Below, piece after piece: positions 8,853-16,995 of a DNA stretch of 40,148 nucleotides. The stretch covers positions 1 through 40,148 of the forward strand of contig CALFBI010000015.1 of assembly GCA_937951675.1 (NCBI GenBank). Reading direction: 5' to 3'. This DNA comes from an uncultured Verrucomicrobiales bacterium (lineage in GTDB: Bacteria > Verrucomicrobiota > Verrucomicrobiia > Verrucomicrobiales > Akkermansiaceae). Both the position numbers and the translations under genes were made by a program. Position 1 is the first letter of the stretch; every line of letters starts with the position of its first letter. The notes below the pieces were generated by a model. The model ran no database searches, was not told where the DNA came from, and worked only from the letters and a program-made list of their open reading frames with translations.

Positions 8853-11069
8853 ATGCTTTTCACCAATAAGAAAAATTCATTATTTCGCCGTTGGAATGGC
8901 CCTCTCACGAAGGATTTGTTACAAAAGCCAGCTCAATATGGATTAGGTAAAACTCCTGAAAAAGTGACCCCTGATGCCACGACTCAATCTATTTGTGGTT
9001 TTTGTGCGACCGGTTGCAATTTAAAAATTCATCTCAAAAATGGAGAAGCGGTTAACCTTAGTCCCGAAACGAATTACCCCGTAAATATGGGAATGGCTTG
9101 TCCCAAAGGGTGGGAAGCACTCAGCCCTCTATCTTCCCCCGACCGAGCCACAACTCCACTCTTAAGAAACTCTCATGGGGAGATGGAAGTATCTAGCTGG
9201 CAGAATGCTTCCCAAGAATTCGCAACCCGTTTTAAAGAGATTCAATCAAAATACGGTAAAGACAGTGTCGCTTTTATTAGCACCGGACAAATTCCTTTCG
9301 AAGAAATGGGACTCTTAGGAGCCTTCGCTAAATTTGGGATGGGAGTCTCTCATGGAGATGGAAATACACGGCAATGCATGGCTACCTCCGTAATGGCCTA
9401 TAAGCAAAGCTTTGGATTTGATGCACCTCCTTATACTTACCAAGACTTCGAAGAATCCGATGTGCTTGTCTTCTGTGGAGCTAATCCGTGCATTGCTCAC
9501 CCCATTATGTGGCAAAGGGTCGTGAATAATAAACGAGACCCCAAAATCATTGTTGTTGATCCAAGGGCTACCGAGACAGCGCAATGCGCCACTCATCACT
9601 ACCCGATTAAGCCAAAGGCTGACCTGACACTCTACTACGCTCTCGCTCATTGTATTGTTCGAGACCAACGAATAGACCACTCATATCTAGATCAACATAC
9701 GCAAGGCTTTGAAGAGTTTTTCGAATTCTTGACAGACTACGCTCCCGAAAAAATAGCGCCTAAAACCGGACTTTCAGTCTCTCAAATCGAAGAGTTTGCA
9801 CGTCTCGTCTCTGAACCAGGGAAACGGGTCTCCTTTTGGTGGACGATGGGAATCAACCAAAGTTATGAAGGCGTTCGCTCTGCTCAAGCGATCATTAACT
9901 TATGCCTCATGACTGGAAATATTGGTAAACCAGGCACCGGCGCCAATTCGATTACAGGTCAATGTAACGCGATGGGGTCTCGTCTCTTTTCCAATACAAC
10001 CAACCTTCTTGGAGGACATGATTTTAAGAATGACCGGCACCGTCAAAAAATAGCTGACATTCTTGAAATCGACGTCGAGAAAATACCCAGCGAAAATAGC
10101 TGGGCTTACGACCAAATTATCGAAGGCATTGGTAATGATAAAATCAAAGGTCTCTGGATCATTGCCACGAATACGGCCCACTCATGGATTAATCAAAAAG
10201 AGTTTACTGAAAAACTCCGTTCGAAGTTAGAGTTCCTCGTCGTTCAGGACATGTATGCCACTACTGAAACAGCACAACTGGCAGATTTAATTCTCCCCGC
10301 TGCAGGATGGGGTGAAAAAGACGGATGCTTTATTAATTCGGAACGCCGGATTGGAACTATTAAAGCGGTGAAACGCCCTCCAGGAGAAGCGCTCTCTGAT
10401 TTCCGTATTTTCAGGCTCCTCGCTCATGCCTATGGAGTAGGTGAAATGTTTCGGAAGTGGGATACTCCTGAGGCTGTTTTCCAAATTCTTAAAAAATGCA
10501 CCAAAGGGCAACCTTGTGACATTACAGGAATTGATAGTTATAAAACACTCAATAAAGCGGGAGGGATCCAATGGCCTTTCCCCGTAGGGACAGAGCTCCG
10601 GGGAAGCAATCAAAGACGTCTCTTCGAAAATGGTAAATTTTACCATTCAAACGGGAAAGCTCGCTTTCTCTTTTCCGCTCCGGCCCAAAAACTCGCAGAA
10701 GAACCCTGCAAAGACTACCCTTTCATTCTTCTAACTGGACGAGGGACCTCTAGCCAATGGCACACTCAAACGCGCACTCAGTCATCGGATGTTCTACGGA
10801 AGCTTTACCCGCATGAAGTGTATGTTGAAATGCACCCTCGTGATGCCGAAAAGATCGGAATAAAAGACCGAGAAAAAGCTTTGATCAGTTCTCGTAGAGG
10901 CCAGATTTATGCTCAAGTTTACCTCGCTCCTACAATGCAAGAAGGCCAACTCTTTCTACCGATGCACTACCGTGAAGTTAATCAACTCACTCACGCAAGC
11001 TTTGACCCCTTTTCCAGACAACCTAGTTACAAAGCATCTGCAGTAAATATTACTGCCCCGCTTTCTTAA
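8853..11069 (+). CDS. nasA: Assimilatory nitrate reductase catalytic subunit (molybdopterin, NasA/NarB type)
   Basis: This Mo-bisMGD enzyme of 738 residues reduces nitrate to nitrite in the cytoplasm. The N-terminal [4Fe-4S] site is ICGFCATGC (near residue 46) with a fourth Cys in GMACPKGW (near 82). The molybdenum ligand is the Cys of [19 protein letters not shown] (near 174), within the NasA/NapA-like context [10 protein letters not shown]. The C-terminal dinucleotide-binding domain begins at [19 protein letters not shown] (near 626). There is no twin-arginine signal, as expected for an assimilatory enzyme. The extra C-terminal [2Fe-2S] domain found in some NasA proteins is absent. It sits at the end of the operon, directly after the DmsB-DmsC fusion, which is its probable electron donor. 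Formate dehydrogenase was considered, but the Mo ligand context and neighbours favour nitrate reductase. Confidence 0.9.
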   Translation: MLFTNKKNSLFRRWNGPLTKDLLQKPAQYGLGKTPEKVTPDATTQSICGFCATGCNLKIHLKNGEAVNLSPETNYPVNMGMACPKGWEALSPLSSPDRATTPLLRNSHGEMEVSSWQNASQEFATRFKEIQSKYGKDSVAFISTGQIPFEEMGLLGAFAKFGMGVSHGDGNTRQCMATSVMAYKQSFGFDAPPYTYQDFEESDVLVFCGANPCIAHPIMWQRVVNNKRDPKIIVVDPRATETAQCATHHYPIKPKADLTLYYALAHCIVRDQRIDHSYLDQHTQGFEEFFEFLTDYAPEKIAPKTGLSVSQIEEFARLVSEPGKRVSFWWTMGINQSYEGVRSAQAIINLCLMTGNIGKPGTGANSITGQCNAMGSRLFSNTTNLLGGHDFKNDRHRQKIADILEIDVEKIPSENSWAYDQIIEGIGNDKIKGLWIIATNTAHSWINQKEFTEKLRSKLEFLVVQDMYATTETAQLADLILPAAGWGEKDGCFINSERRIGTIKAVKRPPGEALSDFRIFRLLAHAYGVGEMFRKWDTPEAVFQILKKCTKGQPCDITGIDSYKTLNKAGGIQWPFPVGTELRGSNQRRLFENGKFYHSNGKARFLFSAPAQKLAEEPCKDYPFILLTGRGTSSQWHTQTRTQSSDVLRKLYPHEVYVEMHPRDAEKIGIKDREKALISSRRGQIYAQVYLAPTMQEGQLFLPMHYREVNQLTHASFDPFSRQPSYKASAVNITAPLS

Positions 11070-11083
11070 ACGAGGCAGTATTT
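11051..11083 (+). terminator. Stem-loop at the end of nasA
   Basis: TACTGCCCCG (within the last nasA codons) pairs with CGAGGCAGTA across a ten-base loop with a single C-A mismatch, followed by a short TTTAAAG tail. The T-run is weak. It lies between convergent nasA and fabG, so it may stop transcripts from one or both sides. Confidence 0.4.
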
Positions 11084-11101
11084 AAAGAAAAAGAAAACCT
11101 A

Positions 11102-11848
11102 TTACATTGTCATTCCTCCGTCCGTCGCTACCACCTGACCGGTGATATACCGAGCTTCTGCACTAGCAAGGAATAAGGTCAGAGCAGTCACGTCTTCTGC
11201 CGCGCCAAAGTCACCTAGAGGAATCGAGGAGAGAATCCCCTCTCTCACTTTTTCATCAAGCTGATCAGTCATGTCGGTCTTAATAAATCCTGGAGCAATC
11301 GCATTACAGGTGACTTTACGCCCTGAAAGTTCACGCGCGACTGATTTCGTAAAACCAATCAAGCCCGCTTTACTGGCAGCATAGTTTGCCTGGCCAGCAT
11401 TACCGATAAGACCAATCACACTACTAATATTAATAATACGTGGATCCGCCGCTTTCATCATCGAGCGCTGGAAGGCTTTTACAGTGTTGAAAGCTCCTTT
11501 TAAATTGGTATCAAGAACGGTATCCCAATCTTCTGATTTCATCCTCATGAGTAAACCATCCCGAGTCACTCCGGCATTATTTACTAAAATATTGACTTGC
11601 CCAAAGTCGGCCAAAATTTGTTTTCCCACCGTCTGCACTTCATCAAAATTTGCAACATCGAGCGCATAAGATTTCGCTGAATCAGGAAATTGTTGATTGA
11701 GACTTTCGGCCACAGGCCCGCAAGACCCTTCTGACCGGCTCAGCACTGCCACTTTGGCTCCAGCTTTGACGAAAGCTTCCGCAATCGAACGACCAATTCC
11801 ACGACCTGCACCGGTCACTACGACAACTTTTCCTTCAAATGATGACAT
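11102..11848 (-). CDS. fabG: 3-oxoacyl-[acyl-carrier-protein] reductase FabG (SDR family)
   Basis: This is an NADPH-dependent short-chain reductase of fatty acid elongation, acting on 3-ketoacyl-ACP in the cytoplasm. Its 248 residues are the normal FabG length. The dinucleotide-binding motif VVTGAGRGIGRSIAEAF is at the N-terminus, followed by ILVNNAGVTRDGLLMRM, which is highly characteristic of FabG. The catalytic set is Ser in INISSVIGLIGNAGQ with Tyr and Lys in NYAASKAGLIGFTKS. The C-terminal TGQVVATDGGMTM also fits. No fabD, acpP or fabF is adjacent, so the gene is outside a fab cluster here. It is convergent with nasA and divergent from the zinc-ribbon/TPM gene. Confidence 0.92.
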   Translation of the reverse strand: MSSFEGKVVVVTGAGRGIGRSIAEAFVKAGAKVAVLSRSEGSCGPVAESLNQQFPDSAKSYALDVANFDEVQTVGKQILADFGQVNILVNNAGVTRDGLLMRMKSEDWDTVLDTNLKGAFNTVKAFQRSMMKAADPRIINISSVIGLIGNAGQANYAASKAGLIGFTKSVARELSGRKVTCNAIAPGFIKTDMTDQLDEKVREGILSSIPLGDFGAAEDVTALTLFLASAEARYITGQVVATDGGMTM

Positions 11849-11941
11849 GGGAAGAAAATGAAGTTTGGAACGAGGCCTGACCAGCGAAAAAGGTCACTTC
11901 ATCCTTGGTGCAATAGACAAATCATCATAAATTAGACTTCT

Positions 11942-12526
11942 ATGTTGCTTTGCCCCTACTGCAATCAAGAAGTTATTGAAGACGCCCCTTCCTGCCCTGG
12001 TTGCCAATTTGAGTCCGCCAAACTCATTCAGCTCCTAGGCCCTGCACCCACTTTACTTGAACCAGTGAACGATTGGCGAGGCATCTGGAAGCCCAAAGAA
12101 ATCAAAGCGCTCATTAAAAAAACAGAGAACTTTCATTATCAGTTCCCTAAAACAAACCTCTTTTTTGTGGCGCGCTCTTTTCCTGAGGAGTTTCCGATGA
12201 AAGTCTGTCTCTTTCATTTTTTCAACTCTACAGGACTTACCGAATTGAGTAAACGCCTGGGGCAAAACCAAAATATTTTAATTGGATTTGATCCCGATAA
12301 CCGCCGTTTAGGGATCATCGTTGGATACGGCTTAGAAGCTTATCTAGTCCCTCATGAACTCGACCATATTCTGGCCCAGGCCGAAGTCGCTCTTACTCAA
12401 AACGGGTATTACAAAGCAGCCTCCCTGATGATCAAAACACTGCAAGAAAAGCTTACCAAAATCGCAATCGAGATTCCTGATGCTTATGGACTTGATAACG
12501 TAGATGTGCTGCAATCTGAATACTGA
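11942..12526 (+). CDS. Zinc-ribbon plus TPM-domain protein
   Basis: This 194-residue protein of unknown function begins with a four-cysteine zinc ribbon (CPYCNQEV...CPGCQF, residues 4-22). The rest resembles the TPM fold (Psb32/YgcG family). The typical pattern is a substrate-like strand (NLFFVARSF), then ILIGFDPDNRRLGIIVGYGLE and a helical C-terminus with GYYKAASLMI. No signal peptide or membrane span is present, so it should be cytoplasmic, unlike most TPM proteins. A second protein of the same architecture is encoded at 33023-33553. It stands alone between fabG and holB, with 11 bases to the convergent holB stop. TPM domains have been linked to acid phosphatase activity and to photosystem repair, but neither can be claimed here. 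Confidence 0.75.
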   Translation: MLLCPYCNQEVIEDAPSCPGCQFESAKLIQLLGPAPTLLEPVNDWRGIWKPKEIKALIKKTENFHYQFPKTNLFFVARSFPEEFPMKVCLFHFFNSTGLTELSKRLGQNQNILIGFDPDNRRLGIIVGYGLEAYLVPHELDHILAQAEVALTQNGYYKAASLMIKTLQEKLTKIAIEIPDAYGLDNVDVLQSEY

Positions 12527-12532
12527 GCAACT

Positions 12533-12560
12533 CTTTCTTAACTAAAAGCCTTTAAGAAAG
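12533..12560. repeat. Perfect inverted repeat between convergent genes
   Basis: CTTTCTTAA and TTAAGAAAG form a perfect nine-pair stem with a ten-base loop, spanning the gap between the zinc-ribbon/TPM gene and the holB stop. There is no clear T-run on either side, so a weak bidirectional terminator is possible but not shown. Confidence 0.35.
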
Positions 12561-13569
12561 TCACCTCAAAAACCAAAGCCTCTGTCGCGTTCGTTTCTAA
12601 GAGAGAGCGAAGCTCCTGAATCTCATCGAGGCGACGCATCAGCTGATCCAAGCTTTGTCGATTCGCGTAATCCTCGGACCACGCCTTCGCGACTGGAATA
12701 TCGAGATCCTCCCATCCAACTTTGATTCGAATGACATCCCCTAACCAAGAGATTAAAGATTCACAATAATGGAGCCGCTCTTGTAAATAATCAGCTTCAA
12801 CTGATGCTTTATGAGCATTTTCTCGATCATCTAGCCAAGACTTATCAGCCGACTGTTTATAGATCGCCATTTCTTCTTTGAAGGCCTGCTCTGCAGCTTT
12901 TGCTAAAATCGCTTTGCGAGACCCTAGAAATTGCGAAAAAACATTCTGAGCTGCAAGAGCCTTCGCCATGGCTTCATTTTCATTCCTAGCAGGTGACGAA
13001 AGCATTTTAATCATTCCTAGAAATTCATCGGGAAACTCCTGCTTGGTCTGCCCAGGAGCGTGTAACACCAATTCCACACAGCGGGACTTGATCGTAGGAA
13101 GAAGCCTTTCTGCTTCCGTCGTCAGCAAGATAAGAAGGCTTTGAGAGGGTGGCTCTTCTAAAGTTTTAAGAAACGCATTCGCTCCGGCCTCATTCAAACG
13201 GTCAACATCGACAATCACGCCTACTTTCCATTTGGCTTTAGGAGCTGAAAAGTTGCAAAATTTTTCAAGTTCTCGCACTTCTTCCACTTTAATCTGCCGG
13301 CTCTTTGATTGCGGCCGAATCACACGAACATATTCCCCTGCTACCTCTTTCAAGCCAGCCTGATCCTCGTCTGCTTCAGGTTCGAGGGCTTCTCCAAAAA
13401 GGCCCATTTCAGGCCCTTGTTCAGGAGGGTTCACCATTTGAACCATTCGTGCCGCTAGAGTTTCCTTCCCTGATCCAACCGGGCCAGAGATTAAAAATGC
13501 ATGTGCTAAACGCTTCCGCTCAAAAGCAGCGTTAACGAGTTTATAAGCTTTGTCACAAGTCGTTGCCAC
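12538..13569 (-). CDS. holB: DNA polymerase III delta' subunit (clamp-loader ATPase-like)
   Basis: This is the delta' subunit of the replication clamp loader. The segment RLAHAFLISGPVGSGKETLA carries the P-loop-like motif near residue 20. KWKVGVIVDVDRLNEAGANAFLKTLEEPP matches the Walker B and sensor-1 neighbourhood of DnaX/HolB (key residues DxDxL, AxNAFLKTLEEP), and LPTIKSRCVELVL includes the SRC sensor motif. I chose the GTG at 13569 because AGGA lies three bases upstream and it gives the normal short N-terminus. The longest frame starts at an ATG at 13659, whose start codon would overlap the hisI start on the other strand and which adds 30 unlikely residues. The four-Cys zinc module of tau/gamma is absent. 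Confidence 0.85.
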   Translation of the reverse strand: MATTCDKAYKLVNAAFERKRLAHAFLISGPVGSGKETLAARMVQMVNPPEQGPEMGLFGEALEPEADEDQAGLKEVAGEYVRVIRPQSKSRQIKVEEVRELEKFCNFSAPKAKWKVGVIVDVDRLNEAGANAFLKTLEEPPSQSLLILLTTEAERLLPTIKSRCVELVLHAPGQTKQEFPDEFLGMIKMLSSPARNENEAMAKALAAQNVFSQFLGSRKAILAKAAEQAFKEEMAIYKQSADKSWLDDRENAHKASVEADYLQERLHYCESLISWLGDVIRIKVGWEDLDIPVAKAWSEDYANRQSLDQLMRRLDEIQELRSLLETNATEALVFEVTFLKAFS

Positions 13570-13657
13570 GATTCCTATCTTTGGTGATGTAGAGCCCTTG
13601 CCAATGATAAAATGACTTTCTCTGGACAGGTTTCTCTTCAAAGGACATCTTTCCGCC

Positions 13658-14116
13658 ATGAATCAGATTATTTTTTCCGATCGTAGCGACCGAAAAGAAG
13701 TCGAAGAAGGCCTCACCTTTGCTCCTAAATTTGACGACAAAGGACTTATTACCGCGGTTGCTATCGACGCAGAAACAAAACAACCCCTCATGCTTGCCTA
13801 CATGAACGAGACCTCTCTCAAAATGACCTTAGAGTGCGGTGAGGCGGTTTATTATTCACGGAGCCGTCAGGAAATTTGGCATAAAGGGAAGACTTCAGGC
13901 CACGTCCAAAAAGTGAAAGAAATCTATACTGACTGCGACCAGGATGCTCTGATCCTCTATGTTGAACAACTCGGGGAAGGTGCTTGTCATACTGGGAGGC
14001 CAACCTGCTTTTTCCGCAAAGTGGCCGAAGTGGCTCCCGAAGGCGAAGTGAAACTTCAACTTACTGAAGGCCAGTCTTTTGATCCTGATTCTGTCTACGG
14101 GAAATCGAAAAAATAA
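13658..14116 (+). CDS. hisI: Phosphoribosyl-AMP cyclohydrolase HisI
   Basis: This enzyme opens the purine ring of phosphoribosyl-AMP in the third step of histidine synthesis, in the cytoplasm. The 152 residues contain the family signatures [19 protein letters not shown] and [18 protein letters not shown]. The metal-binding set is DCDQDA followed by [15 protein letters not shown], with three zinc-ligand cysteines. No HisE (pyrophosphohydrolase) domain is fused, so a separate hisE is expected. The gene is divergent from holB and not next to other his genes, although hisC lies about 10 kb away. A strong terminator follows. Confidence 0.95.
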   Translation: MNQIIFSDRSDRKEVEEGLTFAPKFDDKGLITAVAIDAETKQPLMLAYMNETSLKMTLECGEAVYYSRSRQEIWHKGKTSGHVQKVKEIYTDCDQDALILYVEQLGEGACHTGRPTCFFRKVAEVAPEGEVKLQLTEGQSFDPDSVYGKSKK

Positions 14117-14148
14117 TCACTGGTTTTTACTCCAAAAGTTTTTAATTC

Positions 14149-14188
14149 AAGAGCTTTTATTCATTTTAAATGAATAAAAGCTCTTCTT
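14149..14188 (+). terminator. Long perfect hairpin terminator after hisI
   Basis: Two 18-base arms (AAGAGCTTTTATTCATTT and its exact complement) are separated by one base, so a loop of a few bases closes a stem of about 16 pairs. TTCTTTTCCCC follows. It lies 32 bases after the hisI stop and is nearly symmetrical. It insulates the DUF3108 gene from hisI transcription. Confidence 0.8.
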
Positions 14189-14206
14189 TTCCCCTCTAAT
14201 CAGCGA

Positions 14207-15022
14207 ATGAAATTAAACCCCCTCTCCTTTCTCGCTCCGCTTTTATTAAGCTTAAGCATTAGCACTCTTGCCGCGTCCCCGGCCTGGATGTCGAATATTA
14301 ATGCCTTTCCTGGTAAGCCTGGCCCTAACAAAACGATTAAACCTCTCGCTCTTGATTATGCCTTAAGCTGGAATGGAGCTCTCAATGCGGGACAGATGAC
14401 TTTCATCTACAATAAAAAAGATCCGCAGTATAAACGTTATTTCTTATCTCAATCTTTTGGAAAAAGCACCGGGATTGGACGCACCATCTTTCCTTACGAT
14501 TTCAACTTCGTCTCCTTGATGAACAAAAAGTCTCTCAAGCCAATCACTTTTATGGCCACTGAGAATGATAAGAAAGAAATCACGGTGACCGATTGTCGCT
14601 ACCGATCCTCAGGAGTTACGGTAAAACAAAATGTAACGCTCCTCAAACATCAGAAGAAAACTTCTAAGAAAAAGACCTTCAATTACCCTCACAGCTTTGA
14701 CCTCATGTCTGCTATAATGCATGTGAGAAGTCTCGATTTAAAAAAAGGGCAACAAATTAAAATGGTCGTGCACCCTTTCCGTTCCCCTTATTTATGCCAA
14801 GTCACGGTGCTTGGTAAGGAGAAACACCGCAAACAGGAGTGTATTAAATTAGATGTAAAACTTCGTAAAATAGGAAGTGACCTCAAATTGAAAACTTACA
14901 AAAAAATGAAAAATGCCACTCTATGGCTTAGTGATGATGTTGACCGCATCCCGGTCGAACTTCGGGCCAAAGTTTTCATTGGAAATGTGAGAGCTGAACT
15001 CCAGCGTAAAAGGAATCTCTAA
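14207..15022 (+). CDS. Secreted DUF3108-domain protein
   Basis: This 271-residue protein has a clear signal peptide (about 22 residues, LAPLLLSLSISTLAA). The rest matches the pattern of DUF3108: an N-terminal LDYALSWNGALNAGQMTFIY, a middle DLMSAIMHVRSLDLKKGQQ, and a C-terminal LWLSDDVDRIPVELRAKVFIG followed by NVRAELQ. The domain is a beta-rich periplasmic fold of unknown function, often found in Bacteroidota, Verrucomicrobiota and Proteobacteria. It is flanked by the hisI terminator and a small lipoprotein gene 72 bases downstream. The two secreted products could be functionally linked, but nothing in the sequence shows it. Confidence 0.75.
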   Translation: MKLNPLSFLAPLLLSLSISTLAASPAWMSNINAFPGKPGPNKTIKPLALDYALSWNGALNAGQMTFIYNKKDPQYKRYFLSQSFGKSTGIGRTIFPYDFNFVSLMNKKSLKPITFMATENDKKEITVTDCRYRSSGVTVKQNVTLLKHQKKTSKKKTFNYPHSFDLMSAIMHVRSLDLKKGQQIKMVVHPFRSPYLCQVTVLGKEKHRKQECIKLDVKLRKIGSDLKLKTYKKMKNATLWLSDDVDRIPVELRAKVFIGNVRAELQRKRNL

Positions 15023-15094
15023 AACAGCAGCGCGCCCGAGAGATCCCTCAAAAATGATTGCGCACCTTATTTTTTTAGGCAATTTTTATCAGTG

Positions 15095-15478
15095 ATGATT
15101 CCAAGATACTTTTCCCTACCACTCTGTATTCTCGGTGTGGTGTCTTGTGCTACAACTCAACCAACACCTGATACTCCGGTAACTCCAAAAAAGGAAGCGG
15201 CTTCAAGTGCGGAAACTCTACCTGCTAAAAAAGAGCTAGAGTCTGAGAAAACTCTTGCTGAAGTCCCCCCTGAGGACCGGCCTTTTGATTTAGTGCGCCC
15301 GGTTAAAAAGGAAAATGAAAAGGTAAAAGAAACGTCTCCTTTCAAATTTCGCACTCCAAAAGTCACACAAGAATTACCTGATGAAAGTTTCCTCACCCCA
15401 CAAGGAATTCAAAAGTCAGACCTTCCTCAAATCGAAGAAGAGAGCCGAATCACAATCACTCCTCCCTCAAGTGAGTAA
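15095..15478 (+). CDS. Small putative lipoprotein, Pro/Glu/Lys-rich
   Basis: This 127-residue protein has a lipoprotein signal (LCILGVVSC, lipobox Cys at about residue 18) and then a low-complexity, charged and proline-rich mature part without a recognisable fold. This suggests an extended, disordered periplasmic chain. I prefer the ATG at 15095 over the adjacent GTG three bases earlier. I do not recognise a family. The C-terminal stretch PDESFLTPQGIQKSDLPQ is the least repetitive part and may be conserved. It lies 72 bases after the DUF3108 gene on the same strand and is convergent with another lipoprotein gene. Confidence 0.6.
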   Translation: MIPRYFSLPLCILGVVSCATTQPTPDTPVTPKKEAASSAETLPAKKELESEKTLAEVPPEDRPFDLVRPVKKENEKVKETSPFKFRTPKVTQELPDESFLTPQGIQKSDLPQIEEESRITITPPSSE

Positions 15479-15513
15479 GGCGACTCTCTTTAACGTTTTT
15501 AATTTTCCTTAGC

Positions 15514-16221
15514 TCAATAAGTGGCTCTTTTCCAGAGTCCCTCAAAGGAATCTACCATTTCATCAAAAGCTTCTTGTTCGGTATCAATTCGATCTTGATC
15601 GATGGCGTAATGCTGCCCCCACCCTGTCGCAAGCCCTTTCTTCGTCGATTTCTCCTCAATGCTCCCGTATAAGTAACCCGTTCGAGTATCGACCAAAAGC
15701 GCAGAGGCTGTTGATTGAATCTCGTGTGTCTGCGTAGGTGACAAGCCTAAGCTCACCACTGATAAAGGCACAAACAAATCCCCACGTTTCACTTCCGTGT
15801 CAAGCGTATAGAGTATAATAAAGTCAGTCCGAAGCTGGGCCGCAGCAGATCTAATTTCTTCGACTGACTCTAGTTTTGAAGGCAGTAACAAAGGAGCAAT
15901 TCGAACCACTCCCGCAACACGGGGAAGTTGGTTTATTTGCTTTAAATGCTTTTCACTTTCTAACTCTGAAGAAGTCAAAATACTATAGCGTCCAGAACCA
16001 TGCCCTTTGTCTGTTTGGGAGCGATAACCGTTTTGCTGCACTCGAACCACTGCGATTCGGGCGGGATAGGTTGCCGCAGGCTTAGCCGAATAACTCTTCT
16101 TTACTGAAGGGGTTGAAATCGCTTGCAGATTAGCGGCACCTCCTGGGGTAACATAAGTCGAACATGAGGATAACGCCATCATTGGTATGAATGAGGCCGT
16201 AATGAATTGGTGTTTTTTCAT
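15514..16221 (-). CDS. Putative lipoprotein of unknown function
   Basis: This 235-residue protein has a lipobox signal peptide (MMALSSC, Cys about residue 20). The mature part starts with a disordered Ser/Ala/Lys stretch, then an alpha/beta domain: ARIAVVRVQQNGYRS, LRTDFIILYTLDTEVKRG, SASALLVDTRTGYLYGS. The strand pattern (variable modification of a substrate-independent ...ARIAVVRV / ADFIILY / ALLVDTRTGYLYG order) resembles outer-membrane assembly lipoproteins of the CsgG/LpoB/GNA1162 type. I cannot name a family with confidence. It is convergent with the Pro-rich lipoprotein gene and oriented like the barrel protein gene upstream of it. Confidence 0.6.
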   Translation of the reverse strand: MKKHQFITASFIPMMALSSCSTYVTPGGAANLQAISTPSVKKSYSAKPAATYPARIAVVRVQQNGYRSQTDKGHGSGRYSILTSSELESEKHLKQINQLPRVAGVVRIAPLLLPSKLESVEEIRSAAAQLRTDFIILYTLDTEVKRGDLFVPLSVVSLGLSPTQTHEIQSTASALLVDTRTGYLYGSIEEKSTKKGLATGWGQHYAIDQDRIDTEQEAFDEMVDSFEGLWKRATY

Positions 16222-16353
16222 CTTGAGTTAATTGGTTCAGCTATTGAGTCCTCCCAACGCCAACCATTTAATAACTCAATCACCCCTCATATTCATAATT
16301 GATAAAATGAATTTAACATTAATAATATCAATACTCATTCCTCTATTCATAAA

Positions 16354-16383
16354 AAAACACTGATGCTTTCGCATCAGTGTTTT
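16354..16383 (-). terminator. Intrinsic terminator of the outer-membrane barrel gene
   Basis: On the minus strand, AAAACACTGATGC and its exact complement enclose a GAAA loop and are followed by a T-run (seven T residues counting those in the stem base). The hairpin starts 27 bases after the barrel-protein stop. The GNRA-type loop is unusually stable. On the plus strand it would also form but with a shorter T tract. Confidence 0.8.
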
Positions 16384-16409
16384 AAGTATTTAAAGAATAA
16401 CAGATCTAT

Positions 16410-16910
16410 TTAGAAAGAAAATCTAAGAGCTGCACCAACAAAAGTGGCATCATCAAAAATTTCGACACTCGCTTCACCTGCGACATTTTCAGAGAAATGG
16501 TAACCTGCACCAAAACCTACTCCGAATTCAGTATTATCATCACTCACTGAACCAAGGCCCGAAATTGAAGCCTCTGCGTCAATATAAGAGACAGTTGGAG
16601 CGACATAAACATAAAATTGATCAAATGTAAATTGGCCTCTTAAAGCAAACGAAAGGTATAATTCAGCAGATAGATCCACAGAACCAAAGCTATCATCATT
16701 TACTCCTGTTCCTACCTTTAATTCAGGAAGCAAAGAGAAATTAGAATCTGCAATAGGAGCAAATTCATATCCTAACGATCCGTAAAGAATACCAAAATCA
16801 AAATCAGTGCCCGAGATGTCTTGATTAAGGTTGGTATAACCTAAACCTACTGAAAGTTGTCCATAGGTAATTCCTGTGGTTGCTAAGAGAGTAATAAGTG
16901 TTTTTTTCAT
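16410..16910 (-). CDS. Small outer-membrane beta-barrel protein
   Basis: This 166-residue protein has a short signal peptide (MKKTLITLLATTGITYG) and alternating hydrophobic/polar strands separated by turns: LSVGLGYTNL, FGILYGSLGYEF, LSAELYLSFALRGQF, FYVYVAPTVSYI, FGVGFGAGYHF. It ends with VGAALRFSF, and a terminal Phe is the usual recognition signal for barrel assembly by BamA. The strand count suggests an eight-stranded OmpA/OmpX/OmpW-sized barrel. No peptidoglycan-binding domain follows. Function (adhesin, small pore or surface protein) cannot be told. It has its own terminator and an upstream inverted repeat, so it is likely a single-gene unit. Confidence 0.75.
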   Translation of the reverse strand: MKKTLITLLATTGITYGQLSVGLGYTNLNQDISGTDFDFGILYGSLGYEFAPIADSNFSLLPELKVGTGVNDDSFGSVDLSAELYLSFALRGQFTFDQFYVYVAPTVSYIDAEASISGLGSVSDDNTEFGVGFGAGYHFSENVAGEASVEIFDDATFVGAALRFSF

Positions 16911-16920
16911 CGTTTCATAT

Positions 16921-16951
16921 GTTCAAATAATACGTCAGGTATGATTTGAAC
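16921..16951. repeat. Inverted repeat upstream of the barrel gene, possible operator or leader hairpin
   Basis: GTTCAAAT and ATTTGAAC are exact complements 15 bases apart, 11 bases upstream of the barrel-protein start codon. Either a regulator site or a 5' leader structure would fit. The spacing of arm centres is about 23 bases, slightly over two helical turns. Confidence 0.35.
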
Positions 16952-16995
16952 TCATGCAAATTAACTTTTGATAAAGCCCCTCCACAAGATTATTT

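Noticed and set aside
9315-10646. Several 90-120-codon minus-strand frames within nasA
   Set aside because: They lie opposite a long conserved coding sequence and show no domain or ribosome-binding site.
14149-14188. Long perfect palindrome after hisI considered as a repeat or CRISPR-like element
   Set aside because: It is a single copy with the position and T-rich tail of a transcription terminator, and no repeat-spacer array is present.
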